Assembly: GCA_964407925.1 (NCBI GenBank)
Contig: CAYOXM010000004.1
Span: 1 to 64,000 of the forward strand
Direction: 5' to 3'
Source of the DNA: CAYOXM01 sp964407925
GTDB lineage: Bacteria > Patescibacteriota > Patescibacteriia > SG8-24
Length of the DNA: 64,000 nucleotides
The position numbers and the translations under genes are program-made. Positions within the stretch are counted from its first letter, which is position 1. Each line of letters starts with the position of its first letter. This document shows positions 15,891 through 24,052 of this stretch, in pieces. The notes beneath the pieces are model-generated. The model saw only the letters and a program-made list of their open reading frames with translations, ran no database searches and was not told the DNA's origin.

Positions 15891-17354
15891 TTAGGCGTTT
15901 GGAGGAATCAGTTTCCCGGCAAGGCCGGCGGCTCGCTCATAGGCGTGCGCGGCGCCGAGAAGCGTTTTTTCGTCGAAGTGGCGGCCGATGAGCTGGAGAC
16001 CGACTGGCAGGCCAGCGTCGAACCCGCACGGGACGCTGATGCCGGGGAGCCCCGCGACGTTCACCGACACCGTGTAGATGTCGGAAAGGTACATCGCGAG
16101 CGGATCGTCGACCTTCTCGCCGAGCTTCCATGCGGCGGTCGGCGCTGTCGGCGTCGCGATGACGTCGACTTCGGTAAAGGCCTGGCTAAAGTCGTTGGAA
16201 ATGAGCCGCCGGACCTTGAGCGCCTTCAGGTAGTACGCGTCGTAATAGCCGGACGAAAGCGCGTACGTTCCCACCATGATGCGGCGGCGCACCTCGCGCC
16301 CGAATCCCTGGCCGCGCGACTTGCGATATGTCTCTTCGAGCGTGCCGCCGGCGACGCGCGTGCCGAAACGGATGCCGTCGAACCGCGAAAGGTTTGCGCT
16401 CACCTCGGACGGCATCAGCACGTAATACACCGCGAGCGCGTGTTCCGCGTGCGGAAGCGACACTTCCTTGATTTCGGCGCCGAGCGACTGGAGCGTCGCG
16501 ACCGCGTCACGGACGGCCTTTTCGACGCCAGGGGCCATGCCGGAGACGAAATACTCCTTCGGCAGGCCGACACGGAGGCCCTTGAGCGATTCGGGGAACC
16601 GATCGGGCAGCGCCCACCCCGGCTCGAGATCGACGCTCGTCGCATCCATCATGTCACGACCCTCGATGGCGCCGAGCATCAGCGCGGCGTCCTCGACGGT
16701 GCGCGTGAAGGGACCGATCTGGTCGAGGCTCGACGCCATCGCCATGAGGCCGTAACGGGACACGCGGCCGTACGTCGGCTTGAGGCCGACGACGCCGCAC
16801 ATCGCGGCAGGCTGGCGGATGGAGCCGCCGGTATCGGAACCCAGCGCGGCGACGGCCGAACCTTCGGCCACGGCGATCGCCGAACCGCCCGACGATCCGC
16901 CCGGGATACGCTCGAGGTCCCACGGATTCTTGGATGGCCCGTGGCAGGAGGTCTCGGTCGATCCGCCCATCGCGAACTCATCGAGGTTGGTCTTGCCGAG
17001 AATGACGGCGCCGGCCTCCTTGAGCCGCCTCACGACGGTCGCGTCATACGGCGCGACGTACTCCTTGATGACGTTCGACGCCGCCGTCGCGCGGACGCCG
17101 GCGACGAGCATGTTGTCCTTAATGGCGACCGGCGCACCGTCGAGCGGCGAAAGCGGTTCGCCCGCCCTTCGCCTGGCGTCGGACGCGGCAGCGTCAGCGA
17201 GCGCCGACTCCTCCGTTATCTCGACGTACGCCTTGGTTGTTCCCGCGTTCTTCTTCGCGACCGCCAAACAGTCCCCGACCGCCTCGGCCGAAGACCATTC
17301 CCCTTTCGCCAGTCCCGCGGAGAGCTCGGCGAGCGTTTTCCTTGCAAGCGACAT
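15891..17354 (-). CDS. gatA: Asp/Glu-tRNA amidotransferase subunit A
   Basis: GatA produces ammonia from glutamine for GatCAB, which converts Glu-tRNA(Gln) or Asp-tRNA(Asn) to the amide. The 487-residue protein has the full amidase signature with the catalytic triad K79 (VAIKDN), S154 (GGSSGGS) and S178 (DTGGS), the same numbering as in Staphylococcus aureus. The start MSLARKTLAELSAG at 17354 is the family start; an upstream extension to 17450 would overlap gatC. It follows gatC by 8 bases. gatB is not in the window and must lie elsewhere if the complex is complete. Confidence 0.97.
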   Translation of the reverse strand: MSLARKTLAELSAGLAKGEWSSAEAVGDCLAVAKKNAGTTKAYVEITEESALADAAASDARRRAGEPLSPLDGAPVAIKDNMLVAGVRATAASNVIKEYVAPYDATVVRRLKEAGAVILGKTNLDEFAMGGSTETSCHGPSKNPWDLERIPGGSSGGSAIAVAEGSAVAALGSDTGGSIRQPAAMCGVVGLKPTYGRVSRYGLMAMASSLDQIGPFTRTVEDAALMLGAIEGRDMMDATSVDLEPGWALPDRFPESLKGLRVGLPKEYFVSGMAPGVEKAVRDAVATLQSLGAEIKEVSLPHAEHALAVYYVLMPSEVSANLSRFDGIRFGTRVAGGTLEETYRKSRGQGFGREVRRRIMVGTYALSSGYYDAYYLKALKVRRLISNDFSQAFTEVDVIATPTAPTAAWKLGEKVDDPLAMYLSDIYTVSVNVAGLPGISVPCGFDAGLPVGLQLIGRHFDEKTLLGAAHAYERAAGLAGKLIPPNA

Positions 17355-17362
17355 ATGGCAGA

Positions 17363-17656
17363 TCAGGAAAAGACGGCTTTCACCTTGAGCATGTCGCCTT
17401 CGCGCTCGGGAAATTCGCCGAGCAGCGCGTCCCGCGTCCCTTTCGGGCACGGGGCGGGCTCATCGGCCCCGAAAACGTTTCGCACGGCGATGCTGTGCGC
17501 CATCGGCTCGATACCTTCGGTGTCGACCGTGCCGAGCGCGCCGACGTATTCCAAAATGGACGACAGTTGCCGCGTAAGTGCGTCTTTTTCCTCGACGGGG
17601 AGCTCCAGACGGGCAAGCCGTGCGATGTGTTCGACTTCAGCGGGAGTCAGCGACAT
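17363..17656 (-). CDS. gatC: Asp/Glu-tRNA amidotransferase subunit C
   Basis: The small 97-residue subunit that wraps around GatA and GatB. The family start SLTPAEVEHIARLARLEL and the central segment LSSILEYVGALGTVDTEG are clear, followed by the conserved region before the C-terminus (RDALLGEFPEREGDM). It lies 7 bases after ligA and 8 before gatA. The start at 17656 matches other GatC proteins; the 15-residue extension to 17701 overlaps the end of ligA and is not conserved. Confidence 0.93.
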   Translation of the reverse strand: MSLTPAEVEHIARLARLELPVEEKDALTRQLSSILEYVGALGTVDTEGIEPMAHSIAVRNVFGADEPAPCPKGTRDALLGEFPEREGDMLKVKAVFS

Positions 17657-17663
17657 AGGCAGT

Positions 17664-19736
17664 TTATTTCCCGTCCAGCATAGCGAGGAAACGGGCTTCA
17701 TTCAAGACGGTAATGCCAAGGTATTGGGCTTTCTTCAGCTTCGATCCGGCATCGTCGCCCGCGACGACGAAGTCCGTGTTCGCGCTCACCGAACCAGCGA
17801 CGTCACCACCGAGGCTGCGTATGCGCGCCTTGGCTTCGTCACGGGTCATCCGCTCAAGCGTTCCGGTCAGCACGAACGTCTTTCCCGTGAGCTTGCCGGC
17901 CCTTTTCGCCGCAGCGGGCACGACCTCCACTTCCTTGAGCAGCCGGTCGACGTACGAGGCGTTCCGCCGCTCGGCGAACCAGGAGGCGACGCTCTTCGCC
18001 ACGACGGGACCGACGTTCGGCACCGCGGCGAAATCCTCCGCCGACGCCTTCCGGACCGCGCCGACGGTCCTGAACGCGTCCGCGAGGTCTGCCGCGGTTT
18101 CCTCGCCGACGTGACGGATGCCGAGGCCGTAGAGGAATCGCGCGAGCGGCAACCTGCGATGCGACTGGATGACGCCGACGAGCTTCTCCGCGGATACCTC
18201 GCCGAAACCCTCGAGGCCGGCGAGGTCCTCCTTCTTCAGGGCGTACAGGTCCGCCGCGTCGCGGATGAGCCCCTCGTCGATGAACCGCTCGACGATCTTG
18301 TCGCCGAGGCCGGGCATGTCCGCGCTTTTTTTCGAAACGAAGTGAAGCACCTGCTCGACGGTCTTGGCGTAACACTGCGGGTTCGTGCAGTATGCCGCGA
18401 CCTCCCCCTCCTTGCGCGTGACCGGCGAACCGCATTCGGGGCACTTCTTCGGCATGCGGAACGGCTTTTCCTTCCCGCTCCGCGCCTCCGTGATGACCTT
18501 CACGACTTTCGGGATGATGTCACCCGCCTTCTCGATGACGACGGTATCGCCGATGCGCAGGCCGAGCCGTCCGATCTCGTCCTCGTTGTGAAGCGTCGCG
18601 TGCGTGACGGTCGTTCCCGCGACGCGCACGGGGCGCATCACCGCGACCGGCGTGAGCGCGCCGGTCCGTCCGACCTGCACGCGGACGTCCTCGACGACCG
18701 TCGTCGCCTGCTCGGCGGGATATTTGTACGCGACGTTGCCGCGCGGCGCCTTGCCGACGACGCCGAGCTTCTCCCAGAGCGCGTCGTCGTTCACGACCAC
18801 GACGATGCCGTCCGACCAGTACGGCAGCTTGGCGCGTTTCTTGCCGATGTCGTCGTGGTACGCCTGCACCTCGTCGAGCGACCGCGCGAGACGCGAAAGC
18901 GGGTTGATCTTGACGCCGAGCAGCGTCAAAAGCTCGTGCGCCTGCTCATGCGTCGAGAGTCCCGCGTCGATGAAGAGCGCATACCCGAAAAAATCCAGCC
19001 TGCGCGACTTGGCCATCGCGGGATCCAGCTGGCGGATGCTGCCGGCGGCCAGGTTCCGGGGGTTCGCGAAAGGCGGGAGGCCCGCCTTTTCCTGTTCCCG
19101 ATTGAGCTCCTCGAGCGTTTTTTTGGTCATGAATACCTCGCCGCGCACTTCGATCCGGCCGGCGAGCGACGACGTCGCCGCACGGAACGCCTTCGCGTCC
19201 ACCGAGTCCCCGTGCCGCTTCAGGAACGCGGCGACCTCCTTCTCCTCGGGGACGCGCAGCCGCAGCGGTATGGCGTCGACCGTCCTCAGGTTCTGCGTCA
19301 CGTCCTCGCCGACCGTTCCGTCGCCGCGCGTGGCGCCGGTCGCGAGCAGGCCGTCCTCGTATGCCAGCGAAACGGCCAAACCGTCCATCTTCATTTCGCA
19401 GTAGAATTCGTCGATGGGATCGGCGGAGAGCTTCTGGATTCGCGCGTGCCAGTCGGTCAGCTCCTCAAACGAAAAAATGTCCTCCATGGAAAGCATGCGG
19501 CTCTTGTGGCGGACTTTTGCGAACCCGGCGAGCGGTTCGCCCCCGACGCGCTGGGTCGGCGAGTCCGGCGTCACGAGGTCGGGATGCTCCTGCTCGAGCC
19601 GGTACAGCTCGTGCTTGAGCGAATCGAGCGCCGCTTCGGAAATCTCCTGGCGGTCGAGCACGTGATAAAGGTAGCGATGATGCTCGATCGCCTTCCTGAG
19701 CCGCTCGATGTCCTTTTTCGCTTCGGCCTTGTTCAT
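17664..19736 (-). CDS. ligA: NAD-dependent DNA ligase
   Basis: Seals nicks in DNA using NAD. The 690-residue protein has every domain in order: Ia domain (HHRYLYHVLD), adenylation domain with nucleophile K116 in MKMDG, OB fold, a four-Cys zinc finger (CPECGSP ... YCTNPQC), helix-hairpin-helix repeats and a C-terminal BRCT domain (GKTFVLTGTLERMTRDEA). It opens the ten-gene minus-strand run that ends at speE. Just upstream (19737-19806) is a purine/pyrimidine inverted-repeat element, so the start at 19736 abuts that element and no obvious ribosome binding site lies in it. Confidence 0.98.
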   Translation of the reverse strand: MNKAEAKKDIERLRKAIEHHRYLYHVLDRQEISEAALDSLKHELYRLEQEHPDLVTPDSPTQRVGGEPLAGFAKVRHKSRMLSMEDIFSFEELTDWHARIQKLSADPIDEFYCEMKMDGLAVSLAYEDGLLATGATRGDGTVGEDVTQNLRTVDAIPLRLRVPEEKEVAAFLKRHGDSVDAKAFRAATSSLAGRIEVRGEVFMTKKTLEELNREQEKAGLPPFANPRNLAAGSIRQLDPAMAKSRRLDFFGYALFIDAGLSTHEQAHELLTLLGVKINPLSRLARSLDEVQAYHDDIGKKRAKLPYWSDGIVVVVNDDALWEKLGVVGKAPRGNVAYKYPAEQATTVVEDVRVQVGRTGALTPVAVMRPVRVAGTTVTHATLHNEDEIGRLGLRIGDTVVIEKAGDIIPKVVKVITEARSGKEKPFRMPKKCPECGSPVTRKEGEVAAYCTNPQCYAKTVEQVLHFVSKKSADMPGLGDKIVERFIDEGLIRDAADLYALKKEDLAGLEGFGEVSAEKLVGVIQSHRRLPLARFLYGLGIRHVGEETAADLADAFRTVGAVRKASAEDFAAVPNVGPVVAKSVASWFAERRNASYVDRLLKEVEVVPAAAKRAGKLTGKTFVLTGTLERMTRDEAKARIRSLGGDVAGSVSANTDFVVAGDDAGSKLKKAQYLGITVLNEARFLAMLDGK

Positions 19737-19806
19737 ATCGAAAGGTGAAAAGGTCGAGAGGTCAGAAATGACTTTGAAGCTCCAACCTTTGAACCCTTAC
19801 CTTTTA
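19737..19806. repeat. Intergenic purine/pyrimidine inverted-repeat element, copy 1
   Basis: Fills most of the gap between the minor pilin gene and ligA. The plus-strand left arm is purine-rich (AAAGGTGAAAAGGTCGAGAG) and the right arm pyrimidine-rich (CCAACCTTTGAACCCTTACC), so the whole can fold into an imperfect hairpin. It is much more AT-rich than its surroundings and resembles elements at 37546-37624 and 54337-54433. Confidence 0.6.
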
Positions 19807-19819
19807 AACTCAATCTTAC

Positions 19820-20698
19820 CTATGGACAGCTGATGGTACCGCTCTTCACGATGGAACATTCGCTGAACACGACGAAATCGTATACTCCCGAAAGCGGCGT
19901 CTGCCGCGGCAGGGTGATGAGCAGCTTCTGCTCCACACCGGCGAACGTGCCGCGACTGTCGACTTTGACGCGACCGGGGAGGTTCACCGGCGCGTTCCCC
20001 GCGTCGTACCCGCGGATCTGCACGTTCTCGAGCGCCCCCTTTCGGGCGACGAGCCTGATGCGGTACAGCTTGTCCGGCGCCGCGACAGGGAGCACGGCGG
20101 TACCGCCGACGTACTGGTTCACGCCGATGGCCACGTTCGCCGCGTTGAGCGGGTCCCACGCGCCTCCGGGCTGCCAGCCGATGAGCGTCGCGCCCAGTAC
20201 CGTACAGCCGGAGCAGGCATCGGTCCACGTCACCTCGACTTTGGCCACGTTCGCGCTCGCCTGCGTATCGGGATTGAAGAGCGCGATTTCCGTGAAGGAA
20301 TCCTCGAGGATGGTCCCCGCGTAAATGACGCTCTCCTTGTCGTCGACCGACCGCTTCCATGTCGCGTTGTTGGTGAGGGCGGTGGCGCTGCTCACCGACG
20401 ACGGCAGCGTGCCGGTCCGCCGCGCCTTGAACAGGGCGTCTTCCGCGCCGCTTTCGGCCGCGTAGTACGCGACGATGGCGCTGTCGATGACGCGGGTCTG
20501 CTGGAGCGAACTCAGGATGAGCGAACCCAGACCGACGGACGATATGACGACCGACGACATGACGATGAGCGCCATGAGCAGGACGGTGCCACGGGAGTCG
20601 AAGGCGGAGGGTCGAGAGTGGTGAGTCTCGCGCGCCGAACCTCGCCCCGCGAAAGGACGTTCCACTTTCCACTTTCCGCTTTCCACTGGACGTACCAT
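19820..20698 (-). CDS. PilX-like minor pilin
   Basis: A 292-residue protein of the pilus cluster. After an unusual 32-residue basic leader comes a PilX_N-like segment: SRGTVLLMALIVMSSVVISS, then QQTRVIDSAIVAYYAAESG with the conserved YYAAESG. The rest is a beta-rich exported domain with one Cys pair (ACSGC) and a Cys near the end. PilX-type minor pilins promote fibre initiation and contact. The leader is encoded by a repetitive purine/pyrimidine tract like the intergenic elements. The cleavage site is not the canonical GFTLIE form. It is the last gene of the pilus operon, 2 bases after the PilW-like gene. Confidence 0.8.
   Translation of the reverse strand: MVRPVESGKWKVERPFAGRGSARETHHSRPSAFDSRGTVLLMALIVMSSVVISSVGLGSLILSSLQQTRVIDSAIVAYYAAESGAEDALFKARRTGTLPSSVSSATALTNNATWKRSVDDKESVIYAGTILEDSFTEIALFNPDTQASANVAKVEVTWTDACSGCTVLGATLIGWQPGGAWDPLNAANVAIGVNQYVGGTAVLPVAAPDKLYRIRLVARKGALENVQIRGYDAGNAPVNLPGRVKVDSRGTFAGVEQKLLITLPRQTPLSGVYDFVVFSECSIVKSGTISCP
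20599..20690. repeat. Purine/pyrimidine repeat tract inside the minor pilin gene
   Basis: On the minus strand, tandem GTGGAAA-type units (about 20661-20690) are followed after about 35 bases by a pyrimidine-rich arm (about 20599-20627). The arrangement matches the intergenic elements, but here the tract is GC-richer and encodes residues 3-33 of the protein. Confidence 0.5.
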
Positions 20699-20700
20699 AG

Positions 20701-21327
20701 CTATCTCTTGTATTTCCTGTTCGTCGCCGTCGTCTGGAGGTAAACGACGGAACGCTCGGCCTGCCGCTCCGCCGAGCTTTCGAGCATCAGGACGGCGGTC
20801 ACGCGCGGCTGGAGGTTGGCGGCATACGTTCCCGTGTTCGGATCGAACGCGTTCGGATCGGTCACGGGACCGATGTAGAACTTCACGTTGTCCACCTTCA
20901 CGCCCTTCGGGGTGATCGGCGCCGGCGTTCCCGTGCCGACGGTCACGAGCAGGCACGGCCTGCTGAGCGTGTCCGCGCAATTCGACTCGTTGCCGGAGTC
21001 GCTCACGTGGAAACGAAGCTTCGTGTTCGTGCTGTCGATGAGCGCGAGTTCCCCCTCCGGGACGCCGATGGCGGTTCCGCGCGAAACGTAATACGCGTAA
21101 TCGAGCGTCCCGGTGCGCACCTCGCGGACGATCGCCTCCATGGTGAACCGCGCGTCCGCCTGGACGCGTTCCAGGCCGAACATCTTGCGCTGCGACTTGT
21201 TGGCGAGCAGGAAGATGTCCGACGCCGCGACGACGACGGTCGAGAAGATGCCGAGGACGACGAGCAGCTCCATCAGCGTGAAGCCGCGCGCCGCCGCGAT
21301 TTTCCGCGCATGGACGGTCCTCCGCAT
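20701..21327 (-). CDS. PilW-like minor pilin
   Basis: A 208-residue prepilin. The class III signal is ARGFTLMELLVVLGIFSTVVVAAS: cleavage after Gly18 leaves Phe at +1 and Glu at +5. The long N-terminal helix leads into a beta-rich domain with one Cys pair (NCADTLSRPC). By position between the PilV-like and PilX-like genes it matches PilW/GspJ-type proteins, which assemble with other minor pilins into the tip complex. The start MRRTVHARK is one base after the PilV-like stop (TGATATG). Confidence 0.85.
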   Translation of the reverse strand: MRRTVHARKIAAARGFTLMELLVVLGIFSTVVVAASDIFLLANKSQRKMFGLERVQADARFTMEAIVREVRTGTLDYAYYVSRGTAIGVPEGELALIDSTNTKLRFHVSDSGNESNCADTLSRPCLLVTVGTGTPAPITPKGVKVDNVKFYIGPVTDPNAFDPNTGTYAANLQPRVTAVLMLESSAERQAERSVVYLQTTATNRKYKR

Positions 21328-21328
21328 A

Positions 21329-22003
21329 TCAGCGCCAATTGAACATCCGCTCTTCGACATCGAGCGTGTGCACGCGGCCGGCGACGGCCCAGCGCATCTT
21401 CGAGGTCACGCGCATGCCGATCTTCTCGGCCGCGCCGCAACCGGCGCCGCTCGTCACGATGGTGTAGCCGCCCGCGCCGTTGTCGCACAGGGGGTCGGTG
21501 ACGATCAGCCGGCTGAACCCCGAGACTACGGTACCCGCGGGCTGCGCGGCAGCCTGGACGAACAACCCGACGGTGGCGCCGCCGCCGCCCGTGGTGTAAC
21601 GGTACACGCGCGCCGCGTTCGCGGTGATGACGTTCGCGGCCGCGTAGTTGACCGACCACGCGTTCGTCGACGGCGAAAATTCGGCAATGCCCGTGTAATC
21701 GGTGCCGTTGTACAGCCCGCTGTCGAACTGCTGGCCCGCCAGCCAGTTCGAGTCGCGTATCGCGCGCACCGCCTCGATGCCTTCGCGCGCCAAATTGCCG
21801 GCCATGATGCTCGCCTCGCTCTCCTTTTCGGCCTTGATGGTCCCCGCGACCAGCGTGAGCGCGGACGACACCGCCGTCACGATGATGCCCGTCGCGATGA
21901 TCGCCTCGAGCATGCTCTGCCCCCTTTGGCGAAGTCCGCGACCGCGGCGCGGCCGATTGCGCTCCGGCAGGGCGTTGTCCGAAAACGTCGCGGCGTGAGG
22001 CAT
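21329..22003 (-). CDS. PilV-like minor pilin
   Basis: A 224-residue prepilin with leader ending RQRG and the helix QSMLEAIIATGIIVTAVSSA; cleavage after Gly leaves Gln at +1 and Glu at +5. The motif GNLAREGIEAVRAIRDSNW is typical of PilV/GspI-type minor pilins in Patescibacteria. The C-terminal domain has two Cys near residues 170-190. It is coupled to both neighbours through TGATATG junctions. Probable role: part of the pilus tip or initiation complex. Confidence 0.85.
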   Translation of the reverse strand: MPHAATFSDNALPERNRPRRGRGLRQRGQSMLEAIIATGIIVTAVSSALTLVAGTIKAEKESEASIMAGNLAREGIEAVRAIRDSNWLAGQQFDSGLYNGTDYTGIAEFSPSTNAWSVNYAAANVITANAARVYRYTTGGGGATVGLFVQAAAQPAGTVVSGFSRLIVTDPLCDNGAGGYTIVTSGAGCGAAEKIGMRVTSKMRWAVAGRVHTLDVEERMFNWR

Positions 22004-22004
22004 A

Positions 22005-22625
22005 TCAGTCGGCGTTGACTTGTCCCGTGATGCGGTTCACCGTCACGTTTTTCGTCTGGCCCGTCGCCGCGTGCCGCGTGGTGACGGACGCCACGCCGGT
22101 CGCCGTCGAACCGTTGAAGTACACCGAAGGTTTCGGCGGCTCGAAGACGATGTCGAGCGTCGCGCCGGCAGCGGGAGAGAGCGTCGACACCTTCACGCTC
22201 GGACCAGGCGACGCCGAGTCCGACCGGATGAGTTCGCCCGCGTCATAGGCGCGGTCGCCGTCAAGGTCGGCGAACAGGATGACGCTGCGGTCGTCCGGCG
22301 ACGTCGTCGAGAGCCGGATGCCGTAACCGCGCGGCACTTCGACGACGCACGTGCCGCCGCCGCACTCCGCGCTGAGGCCCGACGGGCACGTTTGCAGGTC
22401 GCGCGTTCCTCCGCGGCAGAACGCCGTCGTTTGGCCGGCGACGGCGAGCGTCTGCGCGCGCCGGATTGCGGTCGCCACGAGCTGGCTCGACAGTCGCAGC
22501 TCGTCACCCTGCCGGCCCGCGCGGAAATTCGCGGTGACGAACGCCGTCACGACGGCGAAAATGCTCATTGAGAGGAGCATCTCGATGAGCGTGAACCCGC
22601 GCAAAATTCCGCGATGGCGCGTCAT
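22005..22625 (-). CDS. GspH/FimT-like minor pilin
   Basis: A 206-residue prepilin with the leader MTRHRGILRG and helix FTLIEMLLSMSIFAVVTAF (Glu at +5). The GspH/FimT layout follows: residues with LVATAIRRAQTLAVAGQT, then a beta sandwich. One Cys pair is seen (TCPSGLSAEC). The start overlaps the pilD stop as ATGA; a GTG-type extension 6 codons upstream is unlikely. It would act as the core minor pilin that primes fibre assembly. Confidence 0.88.
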   Translation of the reverse strand: MTRHRGILRGFTLIEMLLSMSIFAVVTAFVTANFRAGRQGDELRLSSQLVATAIRRAQTLAVAGQTTAFCRGGTRDLQTCPSGLSAECGGGTCVVEVPRGYGIRLSTTSPDDRSVILFADLDGDRAYDAGELIRSDSASPGPSVKVSTLSPAAGATLDIVFEPPKPSVYFNGSTATGVASVTTRHAATGQTKNVTVNRITGQVNAD

Positions 22626-23404
22626 AGGAGTCCCAAGTACCACTGCGCGATGTCATTTCCCCAGAGCAGGCTCGCGACGGCGCCGACGGCGAGGAACGTG
22701 CCGAACGGTATCTGGCTCTGCCAAGAACGCTTCTTCGAGGCGAGGAGCGCGAGGCCGAACAGCGCGCCGGAGACGTACGCGACGAACAGCGCGACCAGCG
22801 TGAGCGGCAGGCCGAGCATGGCGCCGACGAGCAGGCCGAGGTGGACGTCGCCGCCGCCGATCCACTTCCCTTTCGACAGCCAGAACTGCAGTTGGAAGAT
22901 GCCGGCGCCGACGACCGCGCCGAGAACGAGTCCCGGCCACGGCATGCCGAGAGCGAGGTTGCCCGCAAAGACGAGCGCCGCCGCCGGAAGCGTCACCGAC
23001 CGCAGGATCAGCATGTAACGGTAATCGAACACGAACACCACGACGAGCGTCGCGATGAAGTACCAGGCGAGCAGGAGTTTCGCGAGCCCGCGGGCGTCGA
23101 TGAATCCCGCCTCAGGGATCATCCTCGCGGCCGCGGCGAGGAAGAGGATGCCGGTAGCCGCCTCGATCACGAAGTACGACGGGCTGATTCCCGCCTTGCA
23201 GTAACGGCATCGTCCGCGGAGCAGCAGGGCCCAACTGACGAGCGGAATCAGGTCCTTCGGCGCGAGTTCGTGCCGGCACGACGTGCAATAGGATCGGCCG
23301 GACACGAAGCTCTCGCCGGTCCTGAGCCGCCACAGCACCGCGTTAAGAAAGCTCCCGATGACGGTGCCGAACAGGAAGACGAATGCCGCGAGAACGGGTG
23401 ACAT
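22622..23404 (-). CDS. pilD: Prepilin peptidase PilD
   Basis: Cleaves prepilin leaders after Gly and methylates the new N-terminus, in the cytoplasmic membrane. The 260-residue protein has the methylase-domain zinc motif C40-x2-C43 ... C66-x2-C69 (YCTSC, RCRYC), about eight membrane helices and the two catalytic Asp in FDYR and GGGDVHLG. It lies between the two main pilins and the minor pilins, so it probably processes all six prepilins of the operon. A 29-base gap separates it from the upstream pilin stop. Confidence 0.96.
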   Translation of the reverse strand: MSPVLAAFVFLFGTVIGSFLNAVLWRLRTGESFVSGRSYCTSCRHELAPKDLIPLVSWALLLRGRCRYCKAGISPSYFVIEAATGILFLAAAARMIPEAGFIDARGLAKLLLAWYFIATLVVVFVFDYRYMLILRSVTLPAAALVFAGNLALGMPWPGLVLGAVVGAGIFQLQFWLSKGKWIGGGDVHLGLLVGAMLGLPLTLVALFVAYVSGALFGLALLASKKRSWQSQIPFGTFLAVGAVASLLWGNDIAQWYLGLL

Positions 23405-23433
23405 GGGCGCTTACTGACGCCGAACGGCGCCCG

Positions 23434-23931
23434 TCATTGGATGCCGCTCTCCGTGGCGGTATGAACGCCCGCGGCAAGGTCGCCGACCTGGGCGCCGATG
23501 CAGAACGCGATCGTGTACGCGCCGCCCGCGGGAGCGGTGTAGCCGTAATCGTTTTGACCGGAAGAGCAGGTCCCGTCGACGGGCGTGGGAGCCTTCGGCA
23601 CGAGCCCCATGTAGGTCGTGTCGCCAGAGGCGCACGCGGTCTTCCAGCCGCCGTTCGAGCAGAGCGCGCCGTAGCTGCCGCCGGCGCCGAGAACGATGGC
23701 CGACGCGGCAGTCGGGTACCCGTTGTTTTCCGAATAATAGAGTTCGAGCGCCGTCTGGATCTGCTTGACGTCGGCGACGCGCTTCGAGTCGCGCGACTTC
23801 TGGCGCGCGCTGTTCAAGGCGACGACGGCGAGCGTCGAGAGGATGCCGATGATGGCGATGACCACCAAGAGCTCGATGAGCGTGAAGCCGGCGTATGCCG
23901 GTCGTGAGCCGTCGTTGCGCGTTTTTCGCAT
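23434..23931 (-). CDS. Type IV major pilin, copy 2
   Basis: A 165-residue prepilin: leader MRKTRNDGSRPAYAG, then FTLIELLVVIAIIGILSTLA with Glu at +5, and the sequence NSARQKSRDSKRVADVKQIQ typical of Patescibacteria pilins. The exported domain has Cys residues near SYGALCSNGG, TACASGD, GTCSSG and FCIGA. It is a tandem paralogue of the next gene upstream; 152 bases of the 5' part are nearly identical. The C-terminus GVHTATxxGIQ is shared. A GTG-free start at 23931 precedes the leader. A terminator lies between the two copies, so this one may be expressed at a lower level. Confidence 0.93.
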   Translation of the reverse strand: MRKTRNDGSRPAYAGFTLIELLVVIAIIGILSTLAVVALNSARQKSRDSKRVADVKQIQTALELYYSENNGYPTAASAIVLGAGGSYGALCSNGGWKTACASGDTTYMGLVPKAPTPVDGTCSSGQNDYGYTAPAGGAYTIAFCIGAQVGDLAAGVHTATESGIQ

Positions 23932-24001
23932 AGGGTGACTTACTGTGAATACCGCACCAGCATACCATTTTTCGCGCTCAACGGACAAATCGCGCGCATA
24001 C

Positions 24002-24029
24002 GAAAACCCCTGCTCGAGCAGGGGTTTTC
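24002..24029 (-). terminator. Terminator between the two pilin genes
   Basis: A perfect 28-base palindrome, GAAAACCCCTGCTC and its complement, with a T-run on each strand, lies 23 bases after the first pilin gene. It would leave most transcripts with only the first pilin and reduce read-through into copy 2 and the minor pilins. Confidence 0.8.
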
Positions 24030-24052
24030 CGGTCCAAAATCCGACGAGCGGA

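Noticed and set aside
15789..19748. A 1319-codon open frame on the plus strand
   Set aside because: It lies antisense to ligA, gatC and gatA, is Arg/Val-rich with no domain, and arises from high GC at third positions of the real genes.
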